Assembly: GCF_028688795.1 (NCBI RefSeq)
Contig: NZ_JAQTXM010000016.1
Coordinates: 49,937-113,936, forward strand
Origin: Rhodoferax sp.
Lineage (GTDB): Bacteria > Pseudomonadota > Gammaproteobacteria > Burkholderiales > Burkholderiaceae_C
Reading direction: 5' to 3'
DNA length: 64,000 nucleotides
Shown: positions 34,562 through 44,381 of the stretch, piece by piece
Numbering within the stretch: position 1 is the first letter of the stretch
How the letters are laid out: every line of letters begins with the position of its first letter
Notes under the pieces: model-generated
The model's input: the letters and a program-made list of their open reading frames with translations, nothing else
What the model was told of the DNA's origin: nothing
The model's database searches: none
Program-made: the position numbers and the translations under genes

Positions 34562-35322
34562 CTTCAATAGCTGTTAGTGCACATTCCATAAGGGCCAGAC
34601 TCGGAAATTCCGAGATATTGCACGATGTGTCGCTGGCCTTGCCTGCCGGGCGTTGGACCAGCATCGTCGGCCCCAATGGCGCGGGCAAGTCCACGCTGCT
34701 GAAAGTGTTGGCCGGCTTGCTGCCGCACCAGGGGCGGGTTGAGCTACTGGGCCAGCCGCTGAGCACCATTGCACCCAAGCTGCGGGCGCGCCAATTGGCC
34801 TGGCTGGGGCAAAACGAATCGGCGGCGGATGATTTGGCGGTGTGGGACGTGGTCATGCTGGGCCGCTTGCCGCACCAGGCCTGGCTGGCCGCTCCCAGCG
34901 AAGCAGATCGCAAGGCGGTGGAAATGGCCCTGAAAACCACCGGCGCGTGGGACTGGCGCATGCGCGCTTTGGGGCAGCTGTCAGGCGGTGAGCGCCAGCG
35001 TGTGCTGTTGGCGCGCGCTCTGGCCGTGCAGGCGCAGGTGCTGCTGATGGACGAACCCCTGGCCAATCTGGACCCACCGCACCAGGCCGACTGGCTAGGC
35101 ATGGTGCGTTGCCTGCTGGAAGCCGGTGTCACCGTGGTGAGTGTGCTGCATGAGATTTCGATGGCCTTGCACTCGGACGACATGCTCATCATGGCTGCTG
35201 GCCGCATCACCCACCAAGGGGCCAGCAGCGACCCCGCCACCCACCGCGCACTGCAAGCCGTGTTTGACCACCGCATCACCATCCACCCCTTGGCCGGCCA
35301 GTGGGTCGCGTTGCCAAATTAA
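34558..35322 (+). CDS. btuD: Cobalamin ABC transporter ATP-binding protein BtuD
   Basis: 254 residues with Walker A GPNGAGKST, Q-loop LGQNE, signature LSGGERQRV, Walker B VLLMDEPLANLD and switch His in VLHEI. It powers BtuCF. The first 17 residues come from a dispersed repeat copy: the repeat overlaps the start region, so the protein's N-terminus is partly built from it. The ATG overlaps the btuC stop. Confidence 0.93.
   Translation: MTSIAVSAHSIRARLGNSEILHDVSLALPAGRWTSIVGPNGAGKSTLLKVLAGLLPHQGRVELLGQPLSTIAPKLRARQLAWLGQNESAADDLAVWDVVMLGRLPHQAWLAAPSEADRKAVEMALKTTGAWDWRMRALGQLSGGERQRVLLARALAVQAQVLLMDEPLANLDPPHQADWLGMVRCLLEAGVTVVSVLHEISMALHSDDMLIMAAGRITHQGASSDPATHRALQAVFDHRITIHPLAGQWVALPN
34565..34610 (-). 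repeat. Dispersed short repeat at the start of btuD
   Basis: AATAGCTGTTAGTGCACATT and CCATAAGGGCCAGACTCGGA on the + strand, reverse orientation. It lies at codons 3-17 of btuD. Confidence 0.75.
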
Positions 35323-35344
35323 TTTCAATTGAATTCTGAACACC

Positions 35345-35914
35345 ATGCACATCGAAACCCCTCCCACCGACAAACCTTATGACAAGCCCGAGGGAGAGCG
35401 CCGCGGCATCGTCATCGTCAACACCGGTGACGGCAAAGGCAAGAGCACGGCCGCGTTTGGACTGGCGCTGCGTGCACATGGTCGTGGCAAGAAGGTCAAG
35501 ATTTTCCAGTTCATGAAAGTGCCCACGGCGCGTTTTGGCGAGCACCGCATGTTCGAGCAGATCGGCATTCCCATTGAAGGGCTGGGCGACGGCTTCAGTT
35601 GGAAAAGCCAGGACCTGGAGCACTCGGCCCAGTTGGCCCGAGATGGCTGGCAAAAAGCCCGGGCTGCCATTCTGAGCGGCGACTACTTCATGGTGACGCT
35701 AGACGAAATCACTTACCCGTTGATCTACGGGTGGATGCCGATTGACGACGTGTTGACCACATTGAAAGCGCGCCCCAGCCACGTGCATGTGGTGCTGACC
35801 GGCAGGCGTTGCCCGGCAGAGATCATTGAGTTGGCCGATACCGTGACCGAGATGCAGATGGTCAAACACGCGTTCAAAGCCGGGATTCCGGCGCAGCGGG
35901 GCATTGAAGATTAA
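35345..35914 (+). CDS. cobO: Cob(I)yrinic acid a,c-diamide adenosyltransferase
   Basis: 189 residues, CobA/CobO/BtuR family. The P-loop is [40 protein letters not shown] and [15 protein letters not shown] are diagnostic. It transfers adenosyl from ATP to the corrinoid cobalt, the trapping step after import. It follows btuD by 22 bases. Confidence 0.95.
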   Translation: MHIETPPTDKPYDKPEGERRGIVIVNTGDGKGKSTAAFGLALRAHGRGKKVKIFQFMKVPTARFGEHRMFEQIGIPIEGLGDGFSWKSQDLEHSAQLARDGWQKARAAILSGDYFMVTLDEITYPLIYGWMPIDDVLTTLKARPSHVHVVLTGRRCPAEIIELADTVTEMQMVKHAFKAGIPAQRGIED

Positions 35915-35979
35915 CGTGAAAGAACCTTGTCATTTCGGGTGCAGCGCGGCAAGCAACATCGGCATTGCAAGTAAAGCGT

Positions 35980-36011
35980 GGCAACCCATGACGCCGGGAG
36001 CATGGGTTGCC
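35980..36011 (+). other. Strong hairpin between cobO and cbiB
   Basis: Perfect 11-base stem GGCAACCCATG/CATGGGTTGCC with a 10-base loop. No T run follows, so it is not a standard terminator. It may be an RNA-stability element or attenuator, or a remnant of a mobile repeat. Confidence 0.6.
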
Positions 36012-36031
36012 GCAGTGCGGTAGGCCTTTAA

Positions 36032-37261
36032 ATGACGATGTACTTTCATTATTCCGGCTGGCTTTTTATGACCGCTTTGGTGGGCGCGCTGCTCATCGAT
36101 CACCTGTGGGGTGAGCCGCCTGCGCGCCTGCACCCGGTGGTATGGATGGGCAACTACCTGGGCTGGGCAGGGCGCAGGGTGCAGCGCGTGGCTTGGCAGC
36201 CGCTTGCCCCGGCTACGGGCGATGTGGCAGCGTGCCCCAAAGATTACAAGGCATTTTGGCTTGCAGCCCTTTATTGGATTGCGGGAGCAGCTCTGTTAAC
36301 TGTAGCGGCGTGGCAACTTGAAGCCGCCGTGTTGAGGCTGCCAGAAGCGCTGGTCAATTGGGTCAGCGCGGTCAGTAGCAGCCCTGCCAACATGACCGCA
36401 GCCATCATCGCAGCACCCAACATCTACGAGACCAGCATGACTGCGGGCAATCTCAGCGCGCCATGGCGGCTGGCCGGGCAATTGCTTGGCGCCGTGATGC
36501 TGGCGCTGCTGCTCAAACCACTGCTGGCCTGGGCGATGTTGAAACACGAGGTGCTGGCGGTCGATGCCGCGCTGGACGAATCGTTGACTGCGGGCCGCGC
36601 GCGCCTGAGCTGGCTGGTGAGCCGTGACACCACCGCGCTGACACAAGCGCAGGTGCGTGAAAGCGCCATCGAGTCGCTTGCCGAAAACCTGAATGACTCG
36701 GTGGTGGCCCCCATTTTTTGGTTCGTTTTGCTCGGTCTGCCTGGCGCGGCGCTGTACCGTTTTGCCAACACGGCCGATGCCATGTGGGGCTACAAGGGCG
36801 TTTACAAGGGCCACAACTGGGAATGGGCCGGCAAATGGGCGGCGCGTGCCGATGACGTGCTGAGCTGGCTACCTGCGCGGCTTACCGGCTTGCTGCTGTG
36901 GTGGGTGAGCCTTGCGGTGCGGTCTGTCCGCTCGGATGCCAATGCCCATTTGGCTGTGACCTCATCGGACAATAAGGGCCGATTGGGATGGGGGCCGCGA
37001 TTCAGTGCGTGCCAGTTGCGCCGCGAAGCCCGCAAAACCCCGTCACCCAACAGTGGCTGGCCGATGGCGGCGATGGCGCTGGCACTGAACATTCGCCTGG
37101 GCAAGCCGGGTGTTTACACGCTGAACCCTGCGGGTAGTGCGCCTCAGCGGGCAGACACGCAGCGTGCTACAGAATATGCATCAAAAGTGCTTGTAACCCT
37201 TGTAATAATTGCGCTAGTAGCTATCTATGTGATAGCATATTTTGGCGCTGGACAAGCATGA
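36032..37261 (+). CDS. cbiB: Adenosylcobinamide-phosphate synthase CbiB
   Basis: 409 residues from ATG 36032 (CbiB in Salmonella, CobD in Pseudomonas). Conserved parts are DHLWGEPPARLHPVVWMG, SWLVSRDT, ESLAENLNDSVVAPIFWF and NTADAMWGYK. It joins aminopropanol phosphate to adenosylcobyric acid at the inner membrane. The protein is longer than the usual 310-330 residues, partly because two dispersed repeats are read in frame, at residues 73-90 and 380-399; the second forms a hydrophobic C-terminal helix. ATG 36068 is an alternative start. The stop overlaps the next gene by four bases. Confidence 0.92.
   Translation: MTMYFHYSGWLFMTALVGALLIDHLWGEPPARLHPVVWMGNYLGWAGRRVQRVAWQPLAPATGDVAACPKDYKAFWLAALYWIAGAALLTVAAWQLEAAVLRLPEALVNWVSAVSSSPANMTAAIIAAPNIYETSMTAGNLSAPWRLAGQLLGAVMLALLLKPLLAWAMLKHEVLAVDAALDESLTAGRARLSWLVSRDTTALTQAQVRESAIESLAENLNDSVVAPIFWFVLLGLPGAALYRFANTADAMWGYKGVYKGHNWEWAGKWAARADDVLSWLPARLTGLLLWWVSLAVRSVRSDANAHLAVTSSDNKGRLGWGPRFSACQLRREARKTPSPNSGWPMAAMALALNIRLGKPGVYTLNPAGSAPQRADTQRATEYASKVLVTLVIIALVAIYVIAYFGAGQA
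36250..36302 (+). repeat. Dispersed short repeat, in frame inside cbiB (first copy)
   Basis: TTTTGGCTTGCAGCCCTTTA and GCGGGAGCAGCTCTGTTAA follow the forward consensus with several changes. It encodes part of a hydrophobic segment. Confidence 0.7.
37173..37228 (+). repeat. Dispersed short repeat, in frame inside cbiB (second copy)
   Basis: AAGTGCTTGTAACCCTTGTA and ATTGCGCTAGTAGCTATCTA, forward orientation. It encodes the last hydrophobic helix of CbiB. Confidence 0.8.
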
Positions 37262-38403
37262 CCCAGCCACGTATTCATGGAGGAACAGACGCTTTGGGCG
37301 TGCCGCAGCATGACTTTTCAACCAACAGCAACGCCTGTGGCCCATGCCCGCAAGCCTTGTTGGCGGTGCAGCAAGCCGATGCCAGCCACTACCCGGATGC
37401 CAGTTACACCGAGCTGCGTGCGCAATTGGCCGCGTTCCACCAGGTGGACGCCGGGCGCATTGTGCTGGCAGGCAGTGCCAGCGAATTCATCTTTCGCATC
37501 ACCGCTTGCGTGGCGCGTGGTGTGGGCAGGGCAGAAGGCAGCGGCGCGTTGCATTGGCCTGACCCGCTCCTGCGGCCAGCGGTGCAACTGCCACCCCATG
37601 CCTACGGTGACTATGCCCAGGCTGCGCAGGCCTGGGGTTTGCCACGGGTGGCGCTAAGCGCAGAAGCCGCTCTGGTCTGGGCCTGCGAGCCGTCCAGCCC
37701 CTTGGGGCAAGCCCACGTTGAGTGGCCCGCTTGGCTGTCGGCCACCAAGCCCAGCACATCTGCCGAGTGGCCTGATGGGCCATCGTCCGAGGTCAGCGGG
37801 CCGGACAGCATGGCGGCGTGTGTGCCAATCAGTGTGCCGCATGGTTTGCCAATCTGCGTGCTCGACTGCGCCTATGCCCCACTGCGCCTGAGCGGTGTGA
37901 GCAGTTTGAGCGCGGCGCAGCGCAACCAGCTTTGGCAGCTTTTTACCCCCAACAAAGCGCTCGGCCTGACCGGAGTGCGTGCTGCCTATGTGATAGCGCC
38001 TTGCGCAATGAATGTAAGCGTTCAAGGGCAAATAGACGCAACAGTTTTAGAACTGAATCAGCTCGCCCCGTCCTGGCCCGTGGGCGCGCACGGTGTGGCC
38101 ATGCTGCAGGCTTGGGCCAGCCCGGCAGTGCAGGCGTGGCTGGCTGTTTGTGTGCCCGTGCTACGCGGCTGGAAGGCCCGCCAAGTGATGATGTTGGAAA
38201 GTTTGGAATGGACGGTTCAGCCCAGCGAGGCCAACTTTTTTTGTGCCAAACCGCCTAAGCCCCTAGACCTGACCGCCTTGCGCGCGGACCACGGCATCAA
38301 GCTGCGCGACTGTGCCTCGTTTGGACTGCCAGGGCATGTGCGCGTTGGCGTTTTGCCACCGCAGGCCCAGGACGCTTTGGCGCAAGCCTTGCAAGGCGAT
38401 TGA
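37258..38403 (+). CDS. cobD: L-threonine-O-3-phosphate decarboxylase
   Basis: 381 residues, PLP aminotransferase fold (CobD in Salmonella, CobC in Pseudomonas). Visible are HDFSTNSNACGPCP, ASHYPDASYTELRAQLA, LDCAYAPLRLSG and the PLP lysine in FTPNKALGLTGVRAAY. It makes (R)-1-amino-2-propanol phosphate for CbiB. A loop of about 40 residues (SATKPSTSAEW, GPSSEVSGPDS) is an insert, and a dispersed repeat is read in frame at about residues 244-258. It is the last cob gene before the Wadjet island. Confidence 0.9.
   Translation: MTQPRIHGGTDALGVPQHDFSTNSNACGPCPQALLAVQQADASHYPDASYTELRAQLAAFHQVDAGRIVLAGSASEFIFRITACVARGVGRAEGSGALHWPDPLLRPAVQLPPHAYGDYAQAAQAWGLPRVALSAEAALVWACEPSSPLGQAHVEWPAWLSATKPSTSAEWPDGPSSEVSGPDSMAACVPISVPHGLPICVLDCAYAPLRLSGVSSLSAAQRNQLWQLFTPNKALGLTGVRAAYVIAPCAMNVSVQGQIDATVLELNQLAPSWPVGAHGVAMLQAWASPAVQAWLAVCVPVLRGWKARQVMMLESLEWTVQPSEANFFCAKPPKPLDLTALRADHGIKLRDCASFGLPGHVRVGVLPPQAQDALAQALQGD
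37990..38033 (-). repeat. Dispersed short repeat, in frame inside cobD
   Basis: TGATAGCGCCTTGCGCAATG and TGTAAGCGTTCAAGGGCAAA on the + strand, reverse orientation. The first half is a good match, the second diverged. Confidence 0.6.
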
Positions 38404-38458
38404 AGCCTTTAAGGCACGATAAATGGCATTACATGGCGCTACTATTGATGCTTGAAAC
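38404..38458 (+). repeat. Dispersed short repeat at left edge of Wadjet island
   Basis: Begins at the cobD stop: GAAGCCTTTAAGGCACGATA and CATGGCGCTACTATTGATG, forward orientation. The island's right edge (47535-47606) has a copy in the same orientation. Confidence 0.65.
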
Positions 38459-38568
38459 TGAAGGAGATCGCCACGCCACCTGCAAGCGAGCCGCAATGAT
38501 GGTGCTTGATGGCCTGCTGGCGCGGTTGATACGCGCAAACCGCTGACAAGCACAAGTGCCCTATAAAA

Positions 38569-40125
38569 ATGAACCTCGACTACACCACCCTCGACATGCA
38601 GCGCCGCCAGCATCCGGCCTGGCGTTTGCTCGCGGCGGACTCGGCGCCGCTAGTGGCAAGTTTTTTGCACCGTGTGTTTGTGGTGCCGAATGTGCGGGTG
38701 ATGGCGCAGTCCAACTTGGCCGAGGCGCTCGAAGACACGCTGTATGGTCTGCGCGAGTTATTGGGGGAAAGTAAGGGCGCCAAGGCGTTCCCTAAATCAG
38801 CGCAAGAGTATTTGAACGACTGGGCCGCCAATGACAAAGGCTGGCTGCGTAAGTTTTACCCGGCTGGCTCGGACGAGCCGCATTTCGACCTGACCCCGCC
38901 CACCGAGCGCGCCCTGGCCTGGCTGGGCAGCTTGTCGGACCGGTCCTTTGTTGGCACCGAATCACGCCTGCTCACGCTGTTTGGTCTGCTCAAGCAAATG
39001 AGTTTTGGTGCCGAGACCAACCCACAAACCCGCCTGGCCGAGCTTCACAAGCAGCGCGATGCCATTGACGCGGAAATCGCTCGCGTGGTGGATGGCAACA
39101 TGGCCTTGCTGGACGACACCGCGCTCAAAGACCGCTTTCAGCAATTTACCGGCCTGGCGCGTGAGCTGCTGGCAGATTTTCGGGAGGTAGAGCACAACTT
39201 TCGCGCGCTCGACCGCACCGTGCGCGAACGCATTGCCTTGTGGGATGGCGCCAAGGGCACCCTGCTGCAAGAGATTATGGGCGAGCGTGATGCCATTGCC
39301 GAGTCTGACCAGGGCAAGAGCTTTCGGGCATTTTGGGATTTTTTGATGTCGCAGTCGCGCCAGGAAGAATTCACTGAATTGCTGGCCCGCGTGCTGGACT
39401 TGCCGCCAGTGTCGGCATTGGCGCCCGATGTACGCTTGAAACGTGTGCATTACGACTGGTTGGAGGCAGGTGAATATGCCCAGCGGACCGTGGCGCAGCT
39501 CTCGCAACAGTTGCGCCGCTTTCTGGACGACAAGGCCTGGCTGGAAAACCGCCGCATCATGGACATCTTGCGCGGCATCGAGGGCAAGGCCTTGGCGCTA
39601 CGCGACACCGCACCGGCTGCCTTGCGCACCCCCGATTTCATGCAGATCGATGAGATTGGCGCGGGTGTCGATTTGCCGCTGGAGCGCCCGCTGTACCAGC
39701 CGCCGCTGCAAACCGCACTCACCAGCGTGGCCCTACAGGCGGGCGATCAAGATGTGGATGCCAACGCCCTGTTTTCTCAGGTGCGGGTAGACAAGGCGGC
39801 GCTCGCCGGGCACATCCGCAAGTCGTTGCAGACCCGCGCGCAGGTCACGCTGGCGGAACTGCTGCATACCCGGCCACTGGAACAAGGCCTCGGTGAGTTG
39901 GTGGCCTATCTGCAACTGGCAAGCGAATCAGCAAACTCGGTGGTGGATGAGACCACGCAGGACACCGTCATGTGGCAGGTGCCAGACCATCTGCAAATGG
40001 CAGAAACCACGCAGGCCGCACAAATCCCGCAAACTGCGCCCTCAATGCAGACCCCGCCGCCCGCTTTGACCGAACCCACCCTGCGCCGCGCCACCTTGCC
40101 GCGCGTTATTTTTGTCAGGAGTTGA
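38569..40125 (+). CDS. jetA: Wadjet system kleisin JetA (DUF3375)
   Basis: 518 residues. The DUF3375 pattern is clear: HPAWRLLAADSAPLVASFLHRVF near the N-terminus, YLNDWAANDKGWLRKFYPAGSDEPHFDLTP split over two conserved blocks, then FVGTESRL and DDKAWLENRRIMDI. JetA is the kleisin that bridges the two SMC heads of JetC in type I Wadjet plasmid defence. The C-terminal 50 residues are rich in Gln, Thr and Pro and probably flexible. It is the first gene of the island, about 110 bases after the left repeat copy, and is followed by jetB after two bases. Confidence 0.94.
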   Translation: MNLDYTTLDMQRRQHPAWRLLAADSAPLVASFLHRVFVVPNVRVMAQSNLAEALEDTLYGLRELLGESKGAKAFPKSAQEYLNDWAANDKGWLRKFYPAGSDEPHFDLTPPTERALAWLGSLSDRSFVGTESRLLTLFGLLKQMSFGAETNPQTRLAELHKQRDAIDAEIARVVDGNMALLDDTALKDRFQQFTGLARELLADFREVEHNFRALDRTVRERIALWDGAKGTLLQEIMGERDAIAESDQGKSFRAFWDFLMSQSRQEEFTELLARVLDLPPVSALAPDVRLKRVHYDWLEAGEYAQRTVAQLSQQLRRFLDDKAWLENRRIMDILRGIEGKALALRDTAPAALRTPDFMQIDEIGAGVDLPLERPLYQPPLQTALTSVALQAGDQDVDANALFSQVRVDKAALAGHIRKSLQTRAQVTLAELLHTRPLEQGLGELVAYLQLASESANSVVDETTQDTVMWQVPDHLQMAETTQAAQIPQTAPSMQTPPPALTEPTLRRATLPRVIFVRS

Positions 40126-40127
40126 GC

Positions 40128-40820
40128 ATGCAAGACCTCGATATAAACATGCAGGAGCCCGCGTCCGACGCCGTTGCAGCTAAGGCTACGGTGATGCAAC
40201 CCGACCTGACCAGCCTGGTTGTGCCCTTATTAAAAGGCGTGCTGTACCGCGAAGATGACGCTGCCCAATGGGCTGCCCTGTTGCAGTTGTTGCCCAGAGT
40301 GCGCGATTACGTGGCAGTGTTAGCGCTGGAGCTGGTGGTGGACGAGGCCGAGGGCTACGCCTTTTTGCGCTCGCAGCCGCAAAGTGACGACACAAGCCCG
40401 AAGCTGCCGCGCCTGGTGCGCCGCCAACCCTTGAGCTTCTCTGTGAGTTTGCTGTTGGCTCTGTTGCGTAAAAAGCTGGCCGAATTTGATGCCAGCGGTG
40501 GCGACACCCGGCTGATCTTGACGCGCAGTGCGGTGGTGGAACTGGTGCGCGTCTTTTTGCCCGCAGGTTCCAACGAATCGCGCCTGATCGACCAGATCGA
40601 GACCCAACTCAATAAGGTGATTGAGTTGGGCTTTGTGCGCCGCCTGAAAGCCCAGGCAGACAGTGCATCAAGCCGTGCCTCGCAAGAACCGGTGTATGAA
40701 GTGCGCCGCATCCTCAAGGCCTTTGTGGATGCCCAATGGCTGGCCGATTTTGATGAGCGCCTGACCGCTTACCAGGCGCAACTGGTGGCGCCCCTCACCC
40801 TGGAGCCAGATGATGAGTGA
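40128..40820 (+). CDS. jetB: Wadjet system KITE protein JetB (DUF4194)
   Basis: 230 residues from ATG 40128, preceded by CAGGAG. DUF4194 marks include [43 protein letters not shown] in two conserved blocks, [20 protein letters not shown] and [15 protein letters not shown]. It is a tandem winged-helix (KITE) subunit that binds the JetA kleisin. The open frame extends further upstream inside jetA but without similarity. It overlaps the start of jetC. Confidence 0.93.
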   Translation: MQDLDINMQEPASDAVAAKATVMQPDLTSLVVPLLKGVLYREDDAAQWAALLQLLPRVRDYVAVLALELVVDEAEGYAFLRSQPQSDDTSPKLPRLVRRQPLSFSVSLLLALLRKKLAEFDASGGDTRLILTRSAVVELVRVFLPAGSNESRLIDQIETQLNKVIELGFVRRLKAQADSASSRASQEPVYEVRRILKAFVDAQWLADFDERLTAYQAQLVAPLTLEPDDE

Positions 40821-43800
40821 CGACACCGCGACACCAGACCTATTTGCAAGTGGGCCATCGCTTGATCTTGGTGCTGTTCGCACTCTGGCCGGTTTTCGCA
40901 TCACGAGCCTGGAAGTCTTCAATTGGGGCACGTTCGATAAGCGGGTGTGGACGCTGGCGTTGGATGGCCGCAATGGGCTGCTGACCGGTGACATCGGTTC
41001 GGGCAAATCGACGCTGGTGGATGCAATCACCACACTGCTGGTGCCTGCCAACCGCGTGGCCTACAACAAGGCCGCCGGTGCCGACGCGCGGGAGCGCTCG
41101 CTGCGCTCTTATGTGCTGGGGCATTACAAATCTGAGCGCAATGAAACCAGTGGCAACGCCAAACCCGTGGCGCTGCGCAGCGCCAGCGACTATTCGGTGA
41201 TTTTGGGCGTGTTCCACAACACGGGGTTTGACCAAACGGTCACGCTGGCCCAGGTGTTTTGGATGAAAGACACGTTTGGCCAGCCCGAGCGGTTTTACGC
41301 GGTGGCCGATAGGGCGCTGTCGCTCAAGGCAGACTTTTCTGACTTTGGCACTGCCGTGCCGGCCCTGCGCGCGCGCCTGCGTAAAAGTGGTGTGAGCTTG
41401 TTTGACAGTTTTCCGCCTTACAGCGCGCACTTTCGCCGCCGCTTTGGCAACATGGGCGAGCAGGCGCTGGACCTGTTTCACCAAACGGTTTCGATGAAAT
41501 CGGTGGGCAACCTGACCGACTTTGTGCGCCACCACATGCTGGAGCCCTTTGACGTGGCCCCGCGCATTGCCGGGCTGCTGGCGCATTTTGACGACCTGAG
41601 CCGCGCCCACGCCGCCGTGCTCAGGGCCAAGGAGCAGGTCGACTTGCTCACGCCCTTGGTGGCTAACTGCGACAAACATGCCGCCTTGGTGGCCAGCGTG
41701 GCTGAGTTGCGCCTGTGCCGCGAGTCCCTCAAACCCTGGTTTGCCAGCCGTAAACAGGTTCTGCTGGATCAGCGGCTGGAAAACCTGGGCGTTAATCTGG
41801 CCAACGAGTCGGCCAAGGTCGAGCGCCTGCAAACCCACAAGCAGGGCTGCCAAGCCAAAGAGCGCGACTTGCGCCTGACTATTGCCCAGAGCGGCGGTGA
41901 CCGCATTGCGCAAATTGAGGCCGACATCCGACGCCAGCAAACCGAGCTGTACAAACGCCAGAAAAACGCCCAGCGTTACGACGAGCTGCGTTTGAGCCTG
42001 GGCCTTTTACAGGTGGCCAACCGCGAAGAGCTTCAAACCCAGCAGCAAGGCTGTGCCCAGCGCCGCGCGATGGACGCCGAGCGCGAGGTAGCGCTGCAAA
42101 ACGAACTAACCGAGCGCGGTGTTGATCTGGCCCAGGGGCGCTTTGAGCACAAAGGCCTGGCAGACGAAGTCAAGAGCCTGCGCGCACGGCGCAGCAACAT
42201 CGATGCGCAGCAAATTGCCATGCGCGCCGCGTTGTGCCAGGCGCTGGGCCTGCTTGAAGACAGCATGCCGTTTGCCGGCGAGCTGCTGCAAGTGCATGAC
42301 GATGCGCGCGACTGGGAGGGCGCTGCCGAGCGCGTGCTGCACAGCTTTGCGCTGTCCTTGCTGGTTCCAGATGCGCATTACGCCCGGGTGGCGCAGTGGG
42401 TGGACGACACGCACCTAAAAGGGCGGCTGGTGTACTTTCGGGTGCGCGAAGGCGGCCGTCTGGAACGGCCGCCATTGCACGCGCAGTCGCTGGCGAAAAA
42501 GATTGCCGTCAAGCCGGACTCAATGTGCTACAGCTGGCTGGAGCATGAGGTGGCACGCCGTTTTGACATCGCATGCTGCACCACGCAAGAGCAGTTCCGT
42601 GCCGAGCCCCGCGCCATTACCCGCGCCGGACAAATCAAGGCGGGCGGCGAGCGCCACGAGAAAGACGACCGCCACCGCCTGGACGACCGCAGCCGCTATG
42701 TGCTGGGCTGGAGCAACGCCGCCAAGCTGGGTGTGTTAGAGGGCAAGCTGCGCGTGCTGGAGGCGCGCCTTGGGGAGCTTGGCAAAAAAATAGGCGACGT
42801 GCAGCAAGAGCAAGCCACCATTCGCCAGCGCCTGGAGACCCTGGCCAAGCTGGTCGAGTTTCAGGACTTTAGCGACCTGGACTGGCCCGCCAACGCCCGC
42901 GAAATATCGCGCCTGACAGACGAGCGGGCTGCGTTGGAGGCCGCCTCTGACGTATTGGCCGCGTTGATGCAGCAACTCAAAGCGTTGGAAGACGAGTTGA
43001 AGAAAACCGAAGACCAACTCATTGAACAGCGTGACAAGCGTTCCAAAACTGAGCAAAAAATTACCGATGCGCAAACCTTGCGCCGCGAGGCCGATGGCTT
43101 GATGGCACAGGCGCCAGAAGGGTTTGCACAGCAGGTACAGCGCCTGGAAGCCTTTCAGCAAGAGATGCAGGGCGAGGCAAAAAAAGATGCGAAAGGCGAG
43201 GCGAAAGGCGAGGCGAAAGGCGCTACCCCACTCACAGTCGAATCCTGCGACAGCCGCGAACGCGAGATGCGCGATGCCCTGCAAAGCGCCATCGATGCCG
43301 AAGATGGCCGCGCCAAGTACGTGCTGGAGAAGGTCATTGATGCCATGCGATCTTTCAGCAACCGCTTTCCCGTCGAGACGCAAGAGGTCGATGTGTCGGT
43401 GGGCTCTGCGGGTGAATACCGCAGCCTGCTGCAGCGTCTGGTGGCCGACGATTTGCCGCGTTTTGAGGCCGACTTCAAACGCTCGCTCAACGAGAATACG
43501 ATCCGTGAGGTGGCCAATTTCAGCTCGCAGCTGAGTAAAGAGCGCGAAACCATCAAGGAGCGCATTGAGCGCATCAACAAGTCGTTGACGCAGATCGACT
43601 ACAACCCCGGCCGCTTCATCACGTTGGAGTTTCAAACCGCCACCGATGCCGAAGTGCGTGATTTTCAGACCGAGCTGCGCACTTGCCTGGACGGGGCCCT
43701 GAGTGGAGATTCTGCTGGCAGTGGCCAAGACAGCCAGTATTCCGAGGCCAAGTTTTTGCAGGTCAAACACATCATTGAACGCTTGCGCGGCCGCGATGGC

Positions 43801-44289
43801 CAAACCGACCAAGACCGCCGCTGGACCGCCAAGGTGACCGATGTGCGCAACTGGTTTGTGTTTGCTGCCAGCGAGCGCTGGCGCGAGGACAAGCGCGAGC
43901 ATGAGCATTACTCGGACTCGGGCGGCAAATCCGGCGGGCAAAAGGAGAAGCTGGCCTACACCATTCTGGCAGCCAGCCTAGCCTATCAGTTTGGCCTGGC
44001 CTGGGGCGAAACACGTTCAAAAAGCTTCAGGTTTGTGGTGATTGACGAGGCCTTTGGCCGTGGCTCAGATGAGTCGGCGCAATACGGATTGCAGCTGTTT
44101 GAGAAACTCAACCTGCAGCTGCTCATTGTCACCCCGCTGCAAAAAATCCACATCATCGAGCCCTTTGTCTCCAGCGTTGGCTTTGTGCACAACGCCGAGG
44201 GAAGGGATTCGCGGCTGCGCAATTTGAGTATTGAAGAATATCGGGAGGAGAAGTCCAAGGCGGCATCTTCTGAAAAGAATGCGAGGTGA
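40813..44289 (+). CDS. jetC: Wadjet system SMC-like ATPase JetC
   Basis: 1158 residues from ATG 40813, which is seven bases after GGAG; ATG 40810 is the other option. The Walker A motif is [17 protein letters not shown] near residue 60, the ABC signature [13 protein letters not shown] near 1040, and Walker [15 protein letters not shown] near 1078. Two long coiled-coil arms (about 320-440 and 720-860) flank a hinge-like middle with [13 protein letters not shown]. JetC extrudes DNA loops and, with JetABD, recognises small circular plasmids. A 12-base tandem repeat encodes GEAKGEAKG at about residues 795-805 in the second arm. All ATPase residues look intact. Confidence 0.94.
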   Translation: MSDDTATPDLFASGPSLDLGAVRTLAGFRITSLEVFNWGTFDKRVWTLALDGRNGLLTGDIGSGKSTLVDAITTLLVPANRVAYNKAAGADARERSLRSYVLGHYKSERNETSGNAKPVALRSASDYSVILGVFHNTGFDQTVTLAQVFWMKDTFGQPERFYAVADRALSLKADFSDFGTAVPALRARLRKSGVSLFDSFPPYSAHFRRRFGNMGEQALDLFHQTVSMKSVGNLTDFVRHHMLEPFDVAPRIAGLLAHFDDLSRAHAAVLRAKEQVDLLTPLVANCDKHAALVASVAELRLCRESLKPWFASRKQVLLDQRLENLGVNLANESAKVERLQTHKQGCQAKERDLRLTIAQSGGDRIAQIEADIRRQQTELYKRQKNAQRYDELRLSLGLLQVANREELQTQQQGCAQRRAMDAEREVALQNELTERGVDLAQGRFEHKGLADEVKSLRARRSNIDAQQIAMRAALCQALGLLEDSMPFAGELLQVHDDARDWEGAAERVLHSFALSLLVPDAHYARVAQWVDDTHLKGRLVYFRVREGGRLERPPLHAQSLAKKIAVKPDSMCYSWLEHEVARRFDIACCTTQEQFRAEPRAITRAGQIKAGGERHEKDDRHRLDDRSRYVLGWSNAAKLGVLEGKLRVLEARLGELGKKIGDVQQEQATIRQRLETLAKLVEFQDFSDLDWPANAREISRLTDERAALEAASDVLAALMQQLKALEDELKKTEDQLIEQRDKRSKTEQKITDAQTLRREADGLMAQAPEGFAQQVQRLEAFQQEMQGEAKKDAKGEAKGEAKGATPLTVESCDSREREMRDALQSAIDAEDGRAKYVLEKVIDAMRSFSNRFPVETQEVDVSVGSAGEYRSLLQRLVADDLPRFEADFKRSLNENTIREVANFSSQLSKERETIKERIERINKSLTQIDYNPGRFITLEFQTATDAEVRDFQTELRTCLDGALSGDSAGSGQDSQYSEAKFLQVKHIIERLRGRDGQTDQDRRWTAKVTDVRNWFVFAASERWREDKREHEHYSDSGGKSGGQKEKLAYTILAASLAYQFGLAWGETRSKSFRFVVIDEAFGRGSDESAQYGLQLFEKLNLQLLIVTPLQKIHIIEPFVSSVGFVHNAEGRDSRLRNLSIEEYREEKSKAASSEKNAR

Positions 44290-44381
44290 AATGGAAACTA
44301 CTTGCCGCGTACATCACACTCGCCCTTGGAAGCGCATCGCTTCGATCATCCATCACCGGGCCATCGCCCTGAGGTTTGTAT

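Noticed and set aside
42736..43941. 400-codon reverse frame inside jetC
   Set aside because: Opposite to coiled-coil coding sequence, whose codon bias keeps the other strand open; no start signal.
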